From positions 124,001 to 188,000 of the forward strand of contig PABB01000069.1 of NCBI GenBank assembly GCA_002702655.1: a stretch of DNA of 64,000 nucleotides. The letters are read 5' to 3'. The notes beneath the pieces were generated by a model. It saw only the letters and a list, made by a program, of their open reading frames with translations, was not told the origin of the DNA and did not search any database. Below, piece after piece: positions 18,417-27,062 of the stretch (the first letter of the stretch is position 1; each line of letters starts with the position of its first letter). Both the position numbers and the translations under genes were made by a program. This stretch comes from Planctomycetaceae bacterium. Its GTDB lineage: Bacteria; Planctomycetota; Planctomycetia; Pirellulales; Lacipirellulaceae.

Positions 18417-20530
18417 GCGCTGACAACTCCCAACTCGGCCAACAGCTCGCGGAGCGTGGCCAGTACGTCGCATTTGATGAAAATGAATCGGTCGACCCCC
18501 GCGGCGCGAAACTCGTCCTCTTTGGCGCCGGGGTTGCCGGCGAGCACCACCGACTTGGCGCCGGCGGCCTTGAGCTGCCCCGCGGCTTCGGCGGCTTGCT
18601 CGGCGTAGATGTCGTCGGTCGAGCAGATCACGGCGATCGGCGCCTGGTGCGATTGCAGAGCCGACACGGCGGCGGCGATGTCGCTGTTGGCGTCGTCGGA
18701 GATCACCTCGAACCCGCCGGCGGCAAAGAACGCGCGGGCGTATTGCGACCGCGGGCCGTGCTGCGCGGGTTTGCCAAGGGTGGCCAGCAGCACGCGCGGG
18801 AGATGGCCGTTGTCGGCGGCCCACTCTTCGCAGGCGTCGCGGAGCTGCTCGAACGGCTGGGCGAACGGCGAGGGCGCCAAGGGCGCGATCGCCGGCCCGC
18901 CGCAGGTGAGCCGCAGTGCCTCGGCCAGCTGTCCAATCGATGCGCCGGCGGCCGCCGCGGCGATGGCGGCGGCGGTGCGCGCCCCGGGCGTGTCGGCGTC
19001 GGCATGCGCGAGCGTCTGCAGTTCGTCGGGCGACTGCCGCGCGGCGGCCACGCGATGGCGGGCGGCCGCGGCGATTTCGCTGCGGTCGGGCGCCGGGCGC
19101 TCCAGCCGTTGCTGCTGCGGGTCGGGGAACTCGCTCACCCCCACGATCCCCTCGCGGCGATCGGCCAGCTTCTTGGCCCGGGGAGCGAACGCCGACTCGA
19201 TCTCGCCGGCGATCCAACCCGACTTGAGCGCGACGATCATGCCGCCCTGCTCTTCCACCTTTTGCAGCTCGGCCCAGCCCTTTTCGGCAAGCTGATCGGT
19301 AAGCCACTCCAAATACCAACTGCCCCCGGGGGCGTCGGCGACGCGATGCAGGTGGCCTTCTTCGGCAAGGATGAGGGCCGTGTTGCGGGCCGTGCGGCGG
19401 CTGAGACTGTCGGGCAGTCCGATGGGGGCGTCGAAGGGAACGCTGGTGATCGTCTCGGCCCCGCCGACCGCAGCGGCGAACACGGCGGCCGTGTTCCGCA
19501 ACAGGTTGACGTACGGGTCGCGGACGGTGAGCACCCGCTTGCTGGTCTTGACGTGCAGGCGCATGGCGGCGCCGGCGGAGGAGCCGCCGCTGGCCTCGAC
19601 AACGCGAGTCCACAAACGGCGGGCGGCACGGAGCTTGGCGATCGCCAAGAAGTGGTGCGTCCCCACGGCCATGTTGAACACGATCTGCCGCGCGGCGTCG
19701 TCGACGCTGAGTCCCGCGGCGGCCATCGCCCGCAGGTACTCCGCGCCCGTGGCCATGGCGTACCCCAGATCCTGGGCCGAGGTGGCGCCGGCGTGATGGT
19801 ACGGCGCCGAGCCGACGCGCACCGCGGTCACGCCGGGCAGGTTCTGCTGCGTCCAGACAGCCAAGTCGCCCAGCAGACCCAGCAGCTTCTGCGAACTGGC
19901 GGGCAGCGAGCCGTCCCGCGCGAGCACCGCCAGCGGGTCGGCATTGAAGGCGCCGCGGGCCTTGTCGGCGGGCGTGCCGCGCTTTGCCCACAGTTGGGCG
20001 AGCAGGGCGGCGGCGGGGGCGAAGGCCGCGCCCGCTTCCAACTGCACGCCCACCTTGGCCAGGTCCACGTCGGCCAGCGCCGCGTCGAGATCGCTGAGGT
20101 TGTACGCGGCCAGTCCGTCGCGGGCGGCCAGCTCGGACGCAGCCGGGGCGTCGGGGTCGAGCCCGCCGCGGGCCGCCGCGTCCAGCCGCACGAGCACGGC
20201 GTCGACGCCGCCGCTCACGTCGGCCAGGATCGCCGCGTTGGTTTCGTCCAGGTCGGGGTGCGCGTGCTCTTGGCACAGCGACCAGCCGGCGGTGACGTCG
20301 GCCACCGGGCGACTGCCGCGCACGAACGGCGCCGCGCCGGGCACGCCGCGCGAGGCGCCGTCGGCCCAGTCGTTGGCCGTGTAGATCGGCTGCACGGCGA
20401 TGCCTTCGTAAGTGCCGGTGACGAGCCGCTTCTCGAACGGGGCGCCCTTGAGGTCTTTCTCCGCCAGCGCGCGCCACGCCGCGTAGTCGACCGGGCCAAA
20501 TTCGTCCAACGTCAGTTCTTCGGGGAGCAT
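18413..20530 (-). CDS. mutA: Methylmalonyl-CoA mutase, small subunit
   Basis: 705 residues from ATG 20530. It has the same barrel-plus-flavodoxin-like architecture as the large subunit, but the cobalamin motif is lost: the region corresponding to DxHxxG reads [12 protein letters not shown]. That is normal for the non-catalytic partner of the heterodimer. The opening [12 protein letters not shown] and the barrel block [22 protein letters not shown] match mutase family features. The reading frame extends upstream, but that part lies in a heptad-repeat element and is unlikely to be translated. First gene of the mutA-mutB operon. Confidence 0.93.
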
Positions 20531-20531
20531 G

Positions 20532-20650
20532 GTGGGTTGGTTACCGGTTACCAGTGATCTGTGACCAGTGAGTGAGGAGGATTCAATCGCGGCGACCACG
20601 GGCCAACCGGCCCACTGGTCACAGGTAACTGGTCACCGGTCACTCGCCTC
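20532..20650. repeat. Heptad-repeat hairpin element, copy 3
   Basis: Units TTACCGG, TTACCAG, TGATCTG, TGACCAG and TGAGTGA face complementary units CCACTGG, TCACAGG, TAACTGG, TCACCGG across a roughly 40-bp spacer. It lies between the epimerase gene and mutA, covering the expected mutA leader. Confidence 0.8.
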
Positions 20651-20672
20651 CGGCGCCCAATCACCCCGCCAG

Positions 20673-21080
20673 CTACGCCGGCGGCTGGCACATCTCCGTC
20701 AGCACGCCGCCGCTGCTTTTGGGGTGCAGAAAGGCGATTTGCATGTGGTGGGCGCCCGTACGGGGGGTCTCGTCGATCATCCGCACGCCCGCTTCCTTCA
20801 GCTCGGCGATCCGCGCGGGCAGATCGTCGACCGTGTACGCCACGTGGTGCAGCCCCTGACCGCGCTTTTCCAGGAACGCCGCCACGGTGCTGGTGGGGTC
20901 GGTCGGTTCGAGCAGCTCGATTCGCACGTCGCCGACTTTGAAAAAGCCGACGCGGACTTTCTGCTGCGGCACGTCTTCGTAATTCTCAAAGACGGCGCCA
21001 ATCTCCTCGTAGAACGGCTTTTGCTCGTCGATCGAGTTGACGGCGATCCCGATGTGGTTGATGGATTTCACCGGTTGCAT
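20673..21080 (-). CDS. mce: Methylmalonyl-CoA epimerase
   Basis: 135 residues, the usual length. It interconverts the (S) and (R) forms of methylmalonyl-CoA, feeding the mutase. It is a vicinal-oxygen-chelate fold with two beta-alpha-beta-beta-beta modules. Metal ligands visible are His in NHIGIAV (His9), His in GLHHVAY and Glu in VLTEMCQ near the C-terminus. IELLEPTDP and LHPKSSGGVLTE are characteristic. It stands upstream of mutA/mutB on the same strand and is separated from mutA by a heptad-repeat hairpin, so the three may form one operon with a structured gap. Confidence 0.95.
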   Translation of the reverse strand: MQPVKSINHIGIAVNSIDEQKPFYEEIGAVFENYEDVPQQKVRVGFFKVGDVRIELLEPTDPTSTVAAFLEKRGQGLHHVAYTVDDLPARIAELKEAGVRMIDETPRTGAHHMQIAFLHPKSSGGVLTEMCQPPA

Positions 21081-21116
21081 GACAGGTATCCTGGGCGGGA
21101 GTGAGGGGCGGGACGC

Positions 21117-21170
21117 CCGGTGTTAGAGGTTACCAGCGACCCGTTGTCGGTGACCAGCGGTTCGGCGCCA
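21117..21170. repeat. Short, one-sided heptad-repeat run
   Basis: Units GAGGTTA, CCAGCGA, CCCGTTG, TCGGTGA, CCAGCGG resemble the heptads of the larger hairpin elements but without the complementary arm. Located between the epimerase and kinase-like genes. Confidence 0.55.
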
Positions 21171-21212
21171 CGGGGCGCTTGAACCGACATGTTTCTGGCG
21201 CCGACGGCGGGA

Positions 21213-22721
21213 TCACTTGGCGGCAAGGGCCTGGGTCCAGCGGTCGATCAGGCGGCGGCCGAGGGCGGCCGATTGAATCGCGGCTAACGCGGGCATTTGC
21301 AAATACAGTGCCAACAGGTCCAGAGTCGAGACCCGCGTCGCAAACCGGCGACTTATGGGCGAAGCGAGCCACCGCTGGGGCAGCTCGCGCGCCAGCGCGC
21401 GTGCGAATTCGCGCAGTAGCACAGCGTCGGAGTCCACCGCGCCCCCCGCGATCGACTCGACCACCCCTTCCACGGTGTAGAGCGACTTGCGAAACAGCAT
21501 CAACTCGGCGTGCACGCGCAATTGGGCGGTTTGGACCGCCTCGTCCAGCAGGCCCACCAGCCAATTGAGCCCGGGCAGCGCCCCCGCCATGATCCGGGCG
21601 AGCCATTTCCGCACAACCGCCGTCACGGCTGTGCGGCGGAATGTGCCGGGATCGGCAATCCCGCGCAACAGCTGCACAATCCGGGCCTCGTCCAGGGCCG
21701 CCGCCGCCAGCACGATCTGCACAATTGCGGCCCGCTCGCTCTCGGTCAGCTCGCCGACCAGGCTCCAGTCGAGGATGGCCAGCCGCCCGTCGTCGGCGAG
21801 CAGCAGGTTCCCCGCGTGCGGGTCGCTGTGGAACACGGCCCGCGACTCGGGAGCCAGCACGGGCCGAGCGATCAGCGCCTCGGCCACCAGGCTGGCGAGT
21901 TGTCGCCGCCGGGCCGGGTCGGCGGGGAGCCGCTCGGTGATCTTCGCCCCGTAGACCCGCTGCATAGCGGTCACGCGGGGCGAGCAGTAGGGCAGCACCG
22001 CGGGGATCAGCACCCGCGGCTCATCGACAAATTCCTGCCGCGCGGCGGCGAGGTGGGCCTGCTCCAGATCGAGTCGCACCTCGCCGGCGAGTTTCTCGCG
22101 CACGCGGCGGAATGACTCGGCGTAGTCGAGCTGAATGAGCCCCAACTCGCCGCACCGCTCGTCGAGATAGTGGCCCACGTCCTCCAGCAGCGCCAGCTCC
22201 TCGGCCAGGTGCTCCTCGATCCGCGGCTTGAGCACCTTCAGAACGCCTGAGCCCAGCCGGCCGTTGTTCTGCGGGGCGCCGTTGATCACAAACGGAATCA
22301 CCACCGCCACGCTCGCCTCGGCCAGCGGCTCGCGAGCCAGCTCCAACTCGCTGGCGGTCACCCGGCCCAGTTCGCGCACGAGCGTGGCCCGGATCTCGTC
22401 CACCGCGACCGCGGGCGGCAGCGACTCCAGCAACTGCAATTGCATCCGTAGCTGCGGTGCGATCCGCGGGTCGCGGGCCAGGATCTGGCCGAGCTTGTGC
22501 AGCACGGGGCAGGCCTGGGCGAGTGCGCCGATCCGCTCCGAGACGGTCGCGTCGGCGTCCAGCGCCGCTTGCTGCGCGAGAATCTCCTGCTGACGGCGTT
22601 CGCTCAGCCCGCCCAAGAACACCGCCAGGGCGCCGTTGATCGGCGCGGCGAACTCCCGATACGTCGCCGGCAGCACGTCGGCCAACGCTTGCTCGTCCAG
22701 CAGGGCTTCCCAGGGGTTCAT
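21213..22721 (-). CDS. ABC1/UbiB-like atypical kinase family protein
   Basis: 502 residues from ATG 22721. The catalytic loop is clear: FHSDPHAGNLL (about 300-310), followed by LAILDWSLVGEL, the DFG-equivalent metal-binding segment. Both are typical of the AarF/ABC1/UbiB group, which supports ubiquinone or other isoprenoid-lipid metabolism. The N-terminal region diverges from UbiB: the family's KxGQ motif reads CPVLHKLGQILA and the AAAS loop is not obvious. GSGVLKVLKP probably supplies the nucleotide-binding strand. A C-terminal hydrophobic helix covers about 475-495. The surrounding genes concern acyl-CoA and storage polymers, and the link to them is unclear. Confidence 0.8.
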   Translation of the reverse strand: MNPWEALLDEQALADVLPATYREFAAPINGALAVFLGGLSERRQQEILAQQAALDADATVSERIGALAQACPVLHKLGQILARDPRIAPQLRMQLQLLESLPPAVAVDEIRATLVRELGRVTASELELAREPLAEASVAVVIPFVINGAPQNNGRLGSGVLKVLKPRIEEHLAEELALLEDVGHYLDERCGELGLIQLDYAESFRRVREKLAGEVRLDLEQAHLAAARQEFVDEPRVLIPAVLPYCSPRVTAMQRVYGAKITERLPADPARRRQLASLVAEALIARPVLAPESRAVFHSDPHAGNLLLADDGRLAILDWSLVGELTESERAAIVQIVLAAAALDEARIVQLLRGIADPGTFRRTAVTAVVRKWLARIMAGALPGLNWLVGLLDEAVQTAQLRVHAELMLFRKSLYTVEGVVESIAGGAVDSDAVLLREFARALARELPQRWLASPISRRFATRVSTLDLLALYLQMPALAAIQSAALGRRLIDRWTQALAAK

Positions 22722-22780
22722 GGCGTTATCCGAGGGGGTCCATTTTGACCACGGATGGCACGGATGCCACGGATTGGCGG

Positions 22781-23299
22781 TCACTCTTCAAGCGGATACG
22801 GCCGTTTGTGAATGTTCTCGAAGTGGTGAAGTCGACAGAATACGCTCCGTTGAACCACGCCGCGAGTACAGCCGACGTGGCGGCATTCTTTTGTTGAATC
22901 CTCTGGCCCAAGTTTGTCAACGAACTGTTGAGCGTGTCTCTGCCAAGCAACATCTGGCGGCGAGGGGTCAGGCGAATTTAACGCATCCGGCCACGCGTCA
23001 AATCGGATGTAATAGCGGATGACGTCGGCCGCCGCCTCGTCGTCTTCGCAACCCGATAGCCGATCTCCCCAGGTGATGCACTGCGCCACCGTGTTGACGT
23101 CGATCGTCGACTGTAGCCCGCGGTCCGCGAACCCTTCGGGGTCGATCTCTTCGTCTCGTTCTTCGTCGTACTCTGGACAACCGAGCTCCGCTTCTGTGCA
23201 CAAGCTGATGTTGACCGCTGGGTCTACAATGTAGAGCCAGTCCGACTTATTTCGTGCACCGTTTCGAATGTGCTTGATGACGTTGTGCAGCGTTGGCAT
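22781..23299 (-). CDS. Conserved hypothetical protein with Cys/His-rich C-terminus
   Basis: 172 residues from ATG 23299 (a longer start exists at 23323). The N-terminal 110 residues are acidic and Trp/Asp-rich (DWLYIVDPAV, CPEYDEERDEEIDPEGF). They resemble small stand-alone proteins often found in immunity-like or unassigned contexts. The C-terminus carries CRHVGCTRGVVQRSVFCRLHH, a Cys-x4-Cys ... Cys-x2-His-His arrangement that could bind one zinc ion. I do not recognise a function. It is inserted between the kinase-like gene and biotin ligase. Base use is visibly less GC-biased than in the neighbours, which hints at later acquisition. Confidence 0.6.
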   Translation of the reverse strand: MPTLHNVIKHIRNGARNKSDWLYIVDPAVNISLCTEAELGCPEYDEERDEEIDPEGFADRGLQSTIDVNTVAQCITWGDRLSGCEDDEAAADVIRYYIRFDAWPDALNSPDPSPPDVAWQRHAQQFVDKLGPEDSTKECRHVGCTRGVVQRSVFCRLHHFENIHKRPYPLEE

Positions 23300-23448
23300 G
23301 GATGGCTCAGTGTTTGAATCCACTCAGCTCAGCAAGATTGGCTTGCGACCTTGTTACCTCGACGATATCTGCCAGCACCGGGCCGCCGGGCTTTCCACCG
23401 TCGTGTCATCCGCGTAATCAGTGCTATCCGTGGTTTTCTTATCTGAAC

Positions 23449-24234
23449 TCATGTCGCCAGCATGTCGCCCGACATGATTCGCTGGGGCTTGCCGTCGTCT
23501 CCCACCAGCACCAACGCGCCGTCGGGGTCGACGCCCTGCATGACGCCGGCGTACTCGCGGCCGTGCTCGGTCACGCGGACCGGCTCGCCGAGGCTGGCGG
23601 CGTGCTTGGTCCAAGCGGCGACAATCGGCTCGGGGCCCTGCTCGGCGAGCGTCTCCAGCCACGGCTCCAGCGAGTTGAGCACGGCGGCCAGCACTTCGCC
23701 CCGATCAACCTCCTGGCCGCATAGCCGGCCGAGCGACTCGGCGATCGTCGCCAACTCGGGCGGGAACTCCGCCGTGTTCACGTTCAGCCCGATGCCGACG
23801 ATCACGTAGTCGACGGCGCCCCCCTGGATCGAGCCTTCCACGAGAATGCCGGCCAGTTTCTTGCCGCCGACCAGCACGTCGTTGGGCCACTTCAACAGCA
23901 GCGGCGTTTGCAGGCGCGGGGCGAGCGCCTCGGCTAGCGCCACCCCCGCGGCCAGGCTCACCGGGCGAGGGTCGCTGGGTTTCCACGGCGGCCGCAAGAC
24001 GACCGAGAAGTACAGGTTCTCGCCCGCGGGCGAATGCCATGAGCGCGTCAGCCGCCCTCGGCCGTCGGTCTGGTGATCGGCGACCACCACGGCGCCGTGG
24101 GGGGCGCCGTCTTTGGCGATCGCGATCGCGTCGGAGTTGGTCGAATCGGTCAGCGACAGGAACCGGTAGTCGCGTCCCAGCCAGTGGGTCGACAGTCGCG
24201 GCTGAATCGCATCGGCAAACAGATCGGCGGCCAT
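23449..24234 (-). CDS. birA: Biotin--[acetyl-CoA-carboxylase] ligase
   Basis: 261 residues. It attaches biotin to the lysine of biotin carboxyl carrier proteins through biotinyl-AMP. The adenylation loop GRGRLTRSW (about 57-65), the KWPNDV motif (about 112-117), KLAGILVEG and GIGLNVN are all present. There is no N-terminal winged-helix DNA-binding domain, so this is a group I, non-regulatory ligase. The C-terminal SH3-like cap is seen at RVTEHGREYAGVMQGVDPDGAL. It lies downstream of the PHA synthase gene, separated by a strong hairpin. Propionyl-CoA carboxylase, a likely client given the neighbouring mutase, is not in the window. Confidence 0.93.
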   Translation of the reverse strand: MAADLFADAIQPRLSTHWLGRDYRFLSLTDSTNSDAIAIAKDGAPHGAVVVADHQTDGRGRLTRSWHSPAGENLYFSVVLRPPWKPSDPRPVSLAAGVALAEALAPRLQTPLLLKWPNDVLVGGKKLAGILVEGSIQGGAVDYVIVGIGLNVNTAEFPPELATIAESLGRLCGQEVDRGEVLAAVLNSLEPWLETLAEQGPEPIVAAWTKHAASLGEPVRVTEHGREYAGVMQGVDPDGALVLVGDDGKPQRIMSGDMLAT

Positions 24235-24271
24235 GGCAACTCCGAGTGCGGCGACGGCGAAATCATCTCAG

Positions 24272-24304
24272 CGCGTGCCGCGGCTCGCAGAGCCGCGACA
24301 CGCG
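24272..24304 (-). terminator. 15-bp hairpin between phaC and birA
   Basis: CGCGTGCCGCGGCTC, GCA, GAGCCGCGACACGCG: a 15-bp stem with one mismatch, 17 bp after the phaC stop. No T-run follows, so it may act in transcript stability or be a palindromic repeat copy rather than a terminator. Confidence 0.5.
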
Positions 24305-24320
24305 AGACTGTAATCACCCG

Positions 24321-25442
24321 CTAACTCGACCGCGCCGCGAGCCACTCGTCAATGTGCGGCCAGGTGTTCTTTTCGGCCCCGCGGCCCGCCATGATGCCGA
24401 TGTGGCCGCCCCGCACCCGCAGCACGGTGTGATCGTCGCCGCCGATTTTCTCCATAATCCGCTCGCTTTGGCACGGCGGAGTGATGTGGTCGGACTCGGC
24501 AATCACGTTGAGCAGGCTGGCGGTCAACTTCGACAGGTTGACCGTCTCGCCGCGAATCACGGCCGTACCTTCCATCAACCGGTTCTCTTTGTAGAACTCG
24601 TTGATCAGCTGCCGATACGCGGCGCCCGCCATGGGGATCGTTTCGCGGACCCAGGTGTTCATGGCGTGCCAAGCTTCGACCGAGTTGGGGTTGTCGAGCC
24701 GCTCCCACAGGCCGATGTACGAGCCCAGGTAATTCTCGACCGGCTTGAGCATCTTGGCGCCGGCGTCGATCATTTCGCCCGGGACGTTGCCGAAGGTGTC
24801 AACGATGCGATCGGCGTTGAACTTGGGATCAGTCGCCCATTTGACGAAGCCGCCGGCCTCGCGATCGGCGAAGTCCAACGGCGCGGTCAGCAGCACGACG
24901 TTCTTCACCCCGTCGTCGGGGCGCAGCGCCGCGTAGAGCGTGGTAATCAGCGCGCCCAGGCACCACCCCAGCATGCTGAACTCGTCGGCCCCGGTGATGG
25001 CTTTGAGCTTGCGGACGACCCGCGGCAGGTACTCCAGCGCGTAGTCGTCGAACTTCAAATCCTTGTCTTCGGGGCCGGGAATGCCCCAGTCGAGCAGGTA
25101 GATGTCGTAGCCCTGGCGGAGCATGTACTCGACGAAGCTGTGCCCAGGCCGCAGGTCGAGCACATAGGGGCGGTTCATGATCGCAAACACCAACAGCAGC
25201 GGCACCGGCTTGAGCTGGTCCTCGGGCACGACCGGCGTGTAGCGGTACAGCTTCGCCTTGTTGAGCGACCACACGCACCGCTTGGGCGTCAGTGCAATGG
25301 GGGCCTTGGTGTTGAGCAGCTCGTTGAAGCGGTCGAGCTTAGTCAGATTTTCCATCGCCGCGCTGGCGATGTCAGAGGGGGTCGGGATGGCGGCGCCGTT
25401 GGCAGAGGCGTCGGCGTTTGCTTCGGCATTCGAGGTAGTCAT
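24321..25442 (-). CDS. phaC: Class III poly(hydroxyalkanoate) synthase subunit PhaC
   Basis: 373 residues, typical of the short class III enzyme, which needs a PhaE partner. It polymerises (R)-3-hydroxyacyl-CoA at the surface of storage granules. The lipase-like box GWCLGA carries the nucleophile Cys161. Asp in AESDHITPP and His in RGGHIGIMAG complete the triad. The DWGIPG and LYRYTP segments are family landmarks. The N-terminal 25 residues are Ala/Asn-rich and variable. It is preceded on the same strand by phaE-like, reductase and thiolase genes, making a complete polymer pathway in one orientation. Confidence 0.95.
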   Translation of the reverse strand: MTTSNAEANADASANGAAIPTPSDIASAAMENLTKLDRFNELLNTKAPIALTPKRCVWSLNKAKLYRYTPVVPEDQLKPVPLLLVFAIMNRPYVLDLRPGHSFVEYMLRQGYDIYLLDWGIPGPEDKDLKFDDYALEYLPRVVRKLKAITGADEFSMLGWCLGALITTLYAALRPDDGVKNVVLLTAPLDFADREAGGFVKWATDPKFNADRIVDTFGNVPGEMIDAGAKMLKPVENYLGSYIGLWERLDNPNSVEAWHAMNTWVRETIPMAGAAYRQLINEFYKENRLMEGTAVIRGETVNLSKLTASLLNVIAESDHITPPCQSERIMEKIGGDDHTVLRVRGGHIGIMAGRGAEKNTWPHIDEWLAARSS

Positions 25443-25572
25443 GGGCTTTAGCCTCGCGAAAAGATGTGTCTGGGATTACGCGATTGGTCGCTGCGGGCGA
25501 GTGATCCGCAACGGCTGGCCAATCGCGCGCGGGGCGGCGCACCGCGACTAGCCCAGGTCGCCGGCGGGGCGA

Positions 25573-25941
25573 CTACGAGGATTTCTGTTTCTTCTTCGAC
25601 GAGCCGCCGGCCCGCAGCAGCGTGAGGCACTCGTCGAACTTGGCGTCGAGATCGTCCAACCGCATCTCCAGGTTGGTGAACCGCTCGGCCAGCCGCGTGA
25701 TGTCCTCGCGGCTGGGCAGGTTCGCCTCAGCCATCGACTGGGCCACGAGTTTTTGCATCATCTCGCGGAACGGGCCCGAGGTCTTCAGCCACGTGTCGAG
25801 CATCTGACCGGTCGCTTCCGAGTAGGCGTCGGTGTTGACCGCTTCGGTCATCGCCTTGGCCCACGCCTCCATGCCCTTGTCGCGCATGGTCTTGATCATC
25901 CCGGTCGGATCGAACGGGTCGAACGTCGTCTTCTCGCTCAT
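25573..25941 (-). CDS. PhaE-like subunit of class III PHA synthase (short form)
   Basis: 122 residues, predominantly alpha-helical, with a DDLDAKFDECLTLLR C-terminal helix and a Lys/Ser tail. Classical PhaE proteins are about three times longer, but the position directly before a class III phaC, the helical composition and the LPSREDITRLAERFTNLEMRLDDLD segment fit the C-terminal, PhaC-contacting part of PhaE. That segment resembles the conserved 'P-t-R-eld-l-hrrl-eLRr' region. The alternative is a phasin-like granule protein. Assignment therefore rests on context plus this motif. Confidence 0.7.
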   Translation of the reverse strand: MSEKTTFDPFDPTGMIKTMRDKGMEAWAKAMTEAVNTDAYSEATGQMLDTWLKTSGPFREMMQKLVAQSMAEANLPSREDITRLAERFTNLEMRLDDLDAKFDECLTLLRAGGSSKKKQKSS

Positions 25942-25980
25942 GACAATTCTCGATGGAGAAAGTGGTCGTGATGGCGGCGA

Positions 25981-26087
25981 GTTGCCAAGCCCCTCTCCCC
26001 TGAGGGGAAAGGTTGGGCGAGGGGGGCAATCTCAGCATTCTGAATCCCTCCCCTAGCCCCTCCCTTCGAGGGAGGGGGATTGGCAAC
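25981..26087. repeat. C-rich composite inverted repeat between phaE-like and reductase genes
   Basis: Outer arms GTTGCCAA and TTGGCAAC enclose two C/G-rich hairpins (CCCCTCTCCCCTGAGGGG, and CCCTCCCTTCGAGGGAGGG). It almost fills the gap between the two genes. Related C-rich hairpins lie on the other side of the reductase gene. Confidence 0.7.
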
Positions 26088-26105
26088 TGGCCTCTCAATT
26101 CTACC

Positions 26106-26852
26106 TCACATGTGGGCGCCGCCGTTGACGTTGATCTGCTGGCCGGTGATGTAATCGCCGTCGGCCGCCAGGAACGTCACCGCCTTGGCGATTTCCTCCG
26201 GCTCGCCCAGCCGCGCCAGCGGAATGCGCGTCTTGATTTGCTCCTGCACCTTCTCGGGCACTTCGGCGAACATGTCGGTCTTGGTGAACCCGGGGGCGAC
26301 CGTGTTGACGGTGATGCCCGAGCTGGCCAGTTCCAGCGCCGCGGTACGCGTCAGGGCAATGATGCCGCCCTTGCTGGCGCTGTAGTTCGCCTGGCCGAAG
26401 GCGCCGATCTGACCGTTCATCGAGCTGATGTTGATGATCCGCCCGTAGTGCTGCTCGATCATGGTGGGCAGCGCGGCCGACATGCAGGCGAAGCAGCTGC
26501 CCAGGTTGGTGCGCACGACCTCGTCCCACATGGCGTCGTCCATCTTTTTGATCGACTTGTCGCGGGTGATGCCGGCGTTGTTCACCAGAATGTCGAGCCG
26601 GCCGCCGAGCTGCTCGATCGCCTTGGCGACCATTGCGCGGGCCTCTTCCGGCTTGCCGATGTCGGCCTGCAGCGCGTGGCACGTGCCGCCCATCGCTTCG
26701 ATTTCGTCGACAACGGCTTTGGCGGCGGCTTCGTTGCTGTGGTAGTTGATCACCACCGTGGCGCCTTCGCGCGCCAAGTCGAGCGCGATCGCCCGACCAA
26801 TGCCGCGCGAACCCCCGGTGACCAAAGCAGTTTTCCCATCCAAGCGGCTCAT
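26106..26852 (-). CDS. phaB: 3-oxoacyl-(CoA/ACP) reductase, SDR family; probable acetoacetyl-CoA reductase
   Basis: 248 residues. A short-chain dehydrogenase with TGGSRGIG (about 13-20, nucleotide binding), NNAG (about 91-94), the catalytic Ser in NISSMNGQIGAFGQ and Tyr-x3-Lys in ANYSASKGG (about 153-161). KTDM and the C-terminal GQQINVNGG are typical. The NISSMNGQ-G-FGQ block is characteristic of PhaB enzymes reducing acetoacetyl-CoA to (R)-3-hydroxybutyryl-CoA, more so than of FabG. It lies between the thiolase and PHA synthase subunit genes, supporting the PHA role. No fatty-acid synthesis genes are nearby. Confidence 0.88.
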   Translation of the reverse strand: MSRLDGKTALVTGGSRGIGRAIALDLAREGATVVINYHSNEAAAKAVVDEIEAMGGTCHALQADIGKPEEARAMVAKAIEQLGGRLDILVNNAGITRDKSIKKMDDAMWDEVVRTNLGSCFACMSAALPTMIEQHYGRIINISSMNGQIGAFGQANYSASKGGIIALTRTAALELASSGITVNTVAPGFTKTDMFAEVPEKVQEQIKTRIPLARLGEPEEIAKAVTFLAADGDYITGQQINVNGGAHM

Positions 26853-26888
26853 GAGAATTTCCTTGTGTTGAGCTGTCTACGTGATTGT

Positions 26889-27041
26889 CCCCCTCCCCTT
26901 GATGGGGAGGGGCTAGGGGAGGGGTGAAGGCGTCCCGGCGGACGCTTTTCATCCACTTCCCGGTTGATGTCGATTTGGTTTCGTCGTTTCTTCTTGCGCG
27001 TCGCCCCCCTCCCCCGGCCCCTCCCCGCCAGGGGGAGGGGA
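26889..27041. repeat. Two C-rich hairpins between reductase and thiolase genes
   Basis: CCCCTCCCCTTGATGGGGAGGGGCTAG (about 26889-26915) and CCCCTCCCCCGGCCCCTCCCC...GGGGGAGGGG (about 27005-27040). They are the same type as the element between the reductase and phaE-like genes, so every intergenic gap in the upper half of the PHA operon carries one. Confidence 0.7.
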
Positions 27042-27062
27042 GCAGAGGGCGGCGTTCTTTCG

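Noticed and set aside
25981..27041. CRISPR array suspected from the repeated C-rich segments
   Set aside because: Repeats are hairpins of differing length with coding genes between them, not uniform repeats with regular spacers.
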